Shown here one piece after another: positions 62,557-64,000 of a DNA stretch of 64,000 bases. The translations under genes and the position numbers were made by a program. Source of the DNA: an uncultured Caldilineaceae bacterium (GTDB taxonomy: Bacteria; Chloroflexota; Anaerolineae; Caldilineales; Caldilineaceae); assembly GCA_951813625.1 (NCBI GenBank), contig CATOTS010000029.1:1-64000 (forward strand), read 5' to 3'. The notes below the pieces were generated by a model. That model was not told where the DNA came from. It made no database searches and saw nothing but the letters and a program-made list of their open reading frames with translations. Position 1 is the stretch's first letter. Each line of letters starts with the position of its first letter.

Positions 62557-63462
62557 CTACAGTTCGCGCAGGCGACGAAGACACCAGTTGTAGGTGTGGT
62601 TGTCCGAGAGTTTGCAGTCGTTGAAGCGGAGGCTATGGAAGGTATAGTAGAGGTCGATCCGCTGCCAGCAATCCTCGCCGTAGCGTTGGTCGATCAGCCG
62701 CCGCAGGACCCGGTAGTCGGCCGCGTTGACGAAGTCGTAGATGCGGCAGAAGTAGTAGGCGCCTGCCAGATCGATGAGCGGGTCGCCGATCAGAGTCAGG
62801 GGGCTGAAGTCGACAACTGCGGTCAGGGCGCCCTTCCCGTCGCAGAGCACATTGCCCAAGAAAAAGTCGCCGTGCACGAGGCGCCGCGAAGGCAGGTCGG
62901 GCAGAGAGTCGAGTTGGGCGAGACAGGCATTGAGGATTCGGTCCGATTCGGGCAGGTCTTCCTGCAGATCAGGGCGGGAGCGGGCAAGAGTGGCTGAAGC
63001 GCGTTTCCGGAGGAAATCGGGCCAGGTTTGCGCGGTTATCCCCTTGGGCCCGCCTAGCAGCTCGCCGTAGGGAAGCCGGGGTCAGCGAACTACATGCAGC
63101 GGCGGCAGCGCCTCCAGAAGGGAGGTCAGTGACTTTTGCCGTTCTCCGGCTGCGAGGCTGGGAAAGAGGCGGGCGAGGTCCTGGCCTGGCAGGCGGCGTT
63201 CGATGTGATAGTGAATGCCGGCGACGGCGTCGTGTTGGTAGATCTGCGGTACGGCGAAGGGGAGCGCGTCGCGCTGTAAGCGCTGGCAAAGGCGCTGCAA
63301 GGAGGACAGATGGCCGGGCTCCTGGGGGCCGTTATCAACTTTCACGACGCGGCCATCGCCGATGTCGTAGAGCGCGGAGGTCATGCCCCGGTTCAGAGGC
63401 GTTACACTGTCGATTTTGAGGTGTTCGAGAACCGCGGCAAGCCTCGCCTGCTCCGGTTTCAC
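62557..63462 (-). pseudogene. Aminoglycoside-phosphotransferase-fold protein with in-frame TGA
   Basis: An APH/choline-kinase-fold gene of about 300 codons in one frame, interrupted by a single TGA at 63084-63082. Before it: LNRGMTSALYDIGDGRVVKV (nucleotide lysine) and HYHIERRLPGQDLARLF. After it: PYGELLGGPKGITAQTWPDF, then the catalytic loop RLVHGDFFLGNVLCD and the metal site TAVVDFSPLTLIGDPLIDLA. TGG also encodes Trp here, and the TGA replaces a residue just before PRLPYGELLGG. GTG 63462 overlaps the upstream TGA (GTGA). A nonsense mutation or a base error is most likely. Confidence 0.75.
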
Positions 63463-64000
63463 GGCAAGATTCCGGCAATATTTTCCGCCAGGATGACGCT
63501 GTTCATCTCGCCGGACCAAACGCTGCGAATGACGCCGTCGGCGTCGATGAAGTAGGTCAGGGGCAGTCCCTGCACATTGTAGAGTTGTCCCACATCCAGG
63601 CTGGTGTCCAATATGATCGCGAGTTGGGAGGCGTCCGCTGCCCCACCGGTTGTGACGCCGGGGCCGCCTGATTCTACGCCTACTTCGGCCAGAAAGCGTT
63701 CGACCGTGGCCGCGGTCTCGCCTTGATTGACGCCGACGATGTGGACACATTGCGGGTTACTGGCGGCATTCGAGCTTCCCGCCTGGCATGCTCCGTAGCG
63801 GGCGGCTGCAGTCTGCAGCGCGGGAAACTCGCGGCGGCAGGGTCCGCACCAGGTCGCCCAGAAGTTCAGGACAACCGGCTGACCGCGCATTTCTGACAGG
63901 GTAAAGTTTCCCGTTTCGGCGCCGTTGCCGCCGTAACGCGGCAGCGTGAACTCAGGCGCCGGATGGTTCATCAGCGGCTTGGGCGCGTCGAAGGTCGACA
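63459..64000 (-). CDS. TlpA-like thioredoxin-fold protein, partial
   Basis: The gene runs off the right edge; 180 residues are visible. APEFTLPRYGGNGAETGNFT is the usual start of the domain, then VVLNFWATWCGPCRREFPAL with the redox CxxC, an insert with two more cysteines (ARYGACQAGSSNAASNPQCV), and GLPLTYFIDADGVIRSVWSG (cis-Pro loop). It is most like extracytoplasmic reductases of the AhpC/TSA-TlpA group. The frame stays open to base 64000, so the start and any signal peptide are outside. It is coupled to the phosphotransferase by GTGA. Confidence 0.85.
   Translation of the reverse strand, partial: STFDAPKPLMNHPAPEFTLPRYGGNGAETGNFTLSEMRGQPVVLNFWATWCGPCRREFPALQTAAARYGACQAGSSNAASNPQCVHIVGVNQGETAATVERFLAEVGVESGGPGVTTGGAADASQLAIILDTSLDVGQLYNVQGLPLTYFIDADGVIRSVWSGEMNSVILAENIAGILP

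Noticed and set aside
62557..63462. Alternative genetic code with TGA as a sense codon
   Set aside because: TGA ends hpt, mreC, tilS and the thioredoxin-like gene at normal positions, so recoding of all TGA codons is excluded.

Overview
The window is high-GC bacterial DNA whose gene content and family types (two complex I gene sets, a SIMPL protein, MinCD without MinE, a DUF2335 protein, many small anchored proteins) suggest a chromosome segment from the phylum Chloroflexota, perhaps a Caldilinea-like lineage. That placement is inference, because no rRNA, tRNA or other marker is present. Stop codons TAA, TAG and TGA are all used at the ends of well-recognised genes, so the code looks standard.

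Layout. 1-10 kb: the broken end of a membrane protein, a PLP synthase pair (pdxS intact, pdxT frame-broken), an ammonium/P-II module (amtB, a decayed P-II copy, an intact P-II gene), and a minus-strand group of a polar-solute ABC permease, a lipoprotein with two nearly identical binding domains, an HpcH/HpaI-type aldolase and a thiol-dioxygenase-like cupin. 10-13 kb: a DUF2335 gene, an intergenic repeat element, a SAM methyltransferase and an aldo/keto reductase. 13-22 kb (minus strand): complex I genes nuoA-H-J-K-(TPR protein)-L-M-N, only the membrane arm. 22-28 kb: an accessory stretch with an IS982-type element, a sugar dehydrogenase lipoprotein, an HNH protein, a fibronectin-like secreted protein, repeats, and an ISKra4-type element with terminal repeats and an 8-bp target duplication. 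28-44 kb (plus strand): a complete nuoA-N operon in which C-D and E-F are single reading frames and two unrelated small genes sit between F and G.

44-53 kb (minus strand) is a cell-shape and division block: mreB-mreC-mreD-mrdA, then minC-minD-rodA. 53-58 kb (plus strand) holds tilS, a small unknown gene, a Nudix hydrolase, hpt and a LysM/M23 peptidase. 58-64 kb holds rplY, an anchored repeat protein, a SIMPL protein, an O-antigen-ligase-like membrane protein, a phosphotransferase with an in-frame TGA, and a thioredoxin-like protein that runs off the end.

The two complex I sets are the main functional theme: a full NADH:quinone oxidoreductase and a second, peripheral-arm-less membrane arm with its own promoter. 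Several genes are broken by single-base indels, often one extra G in a G run. The pattern is as compatible with sequencing error as with gene decay, and raw reads would decide.
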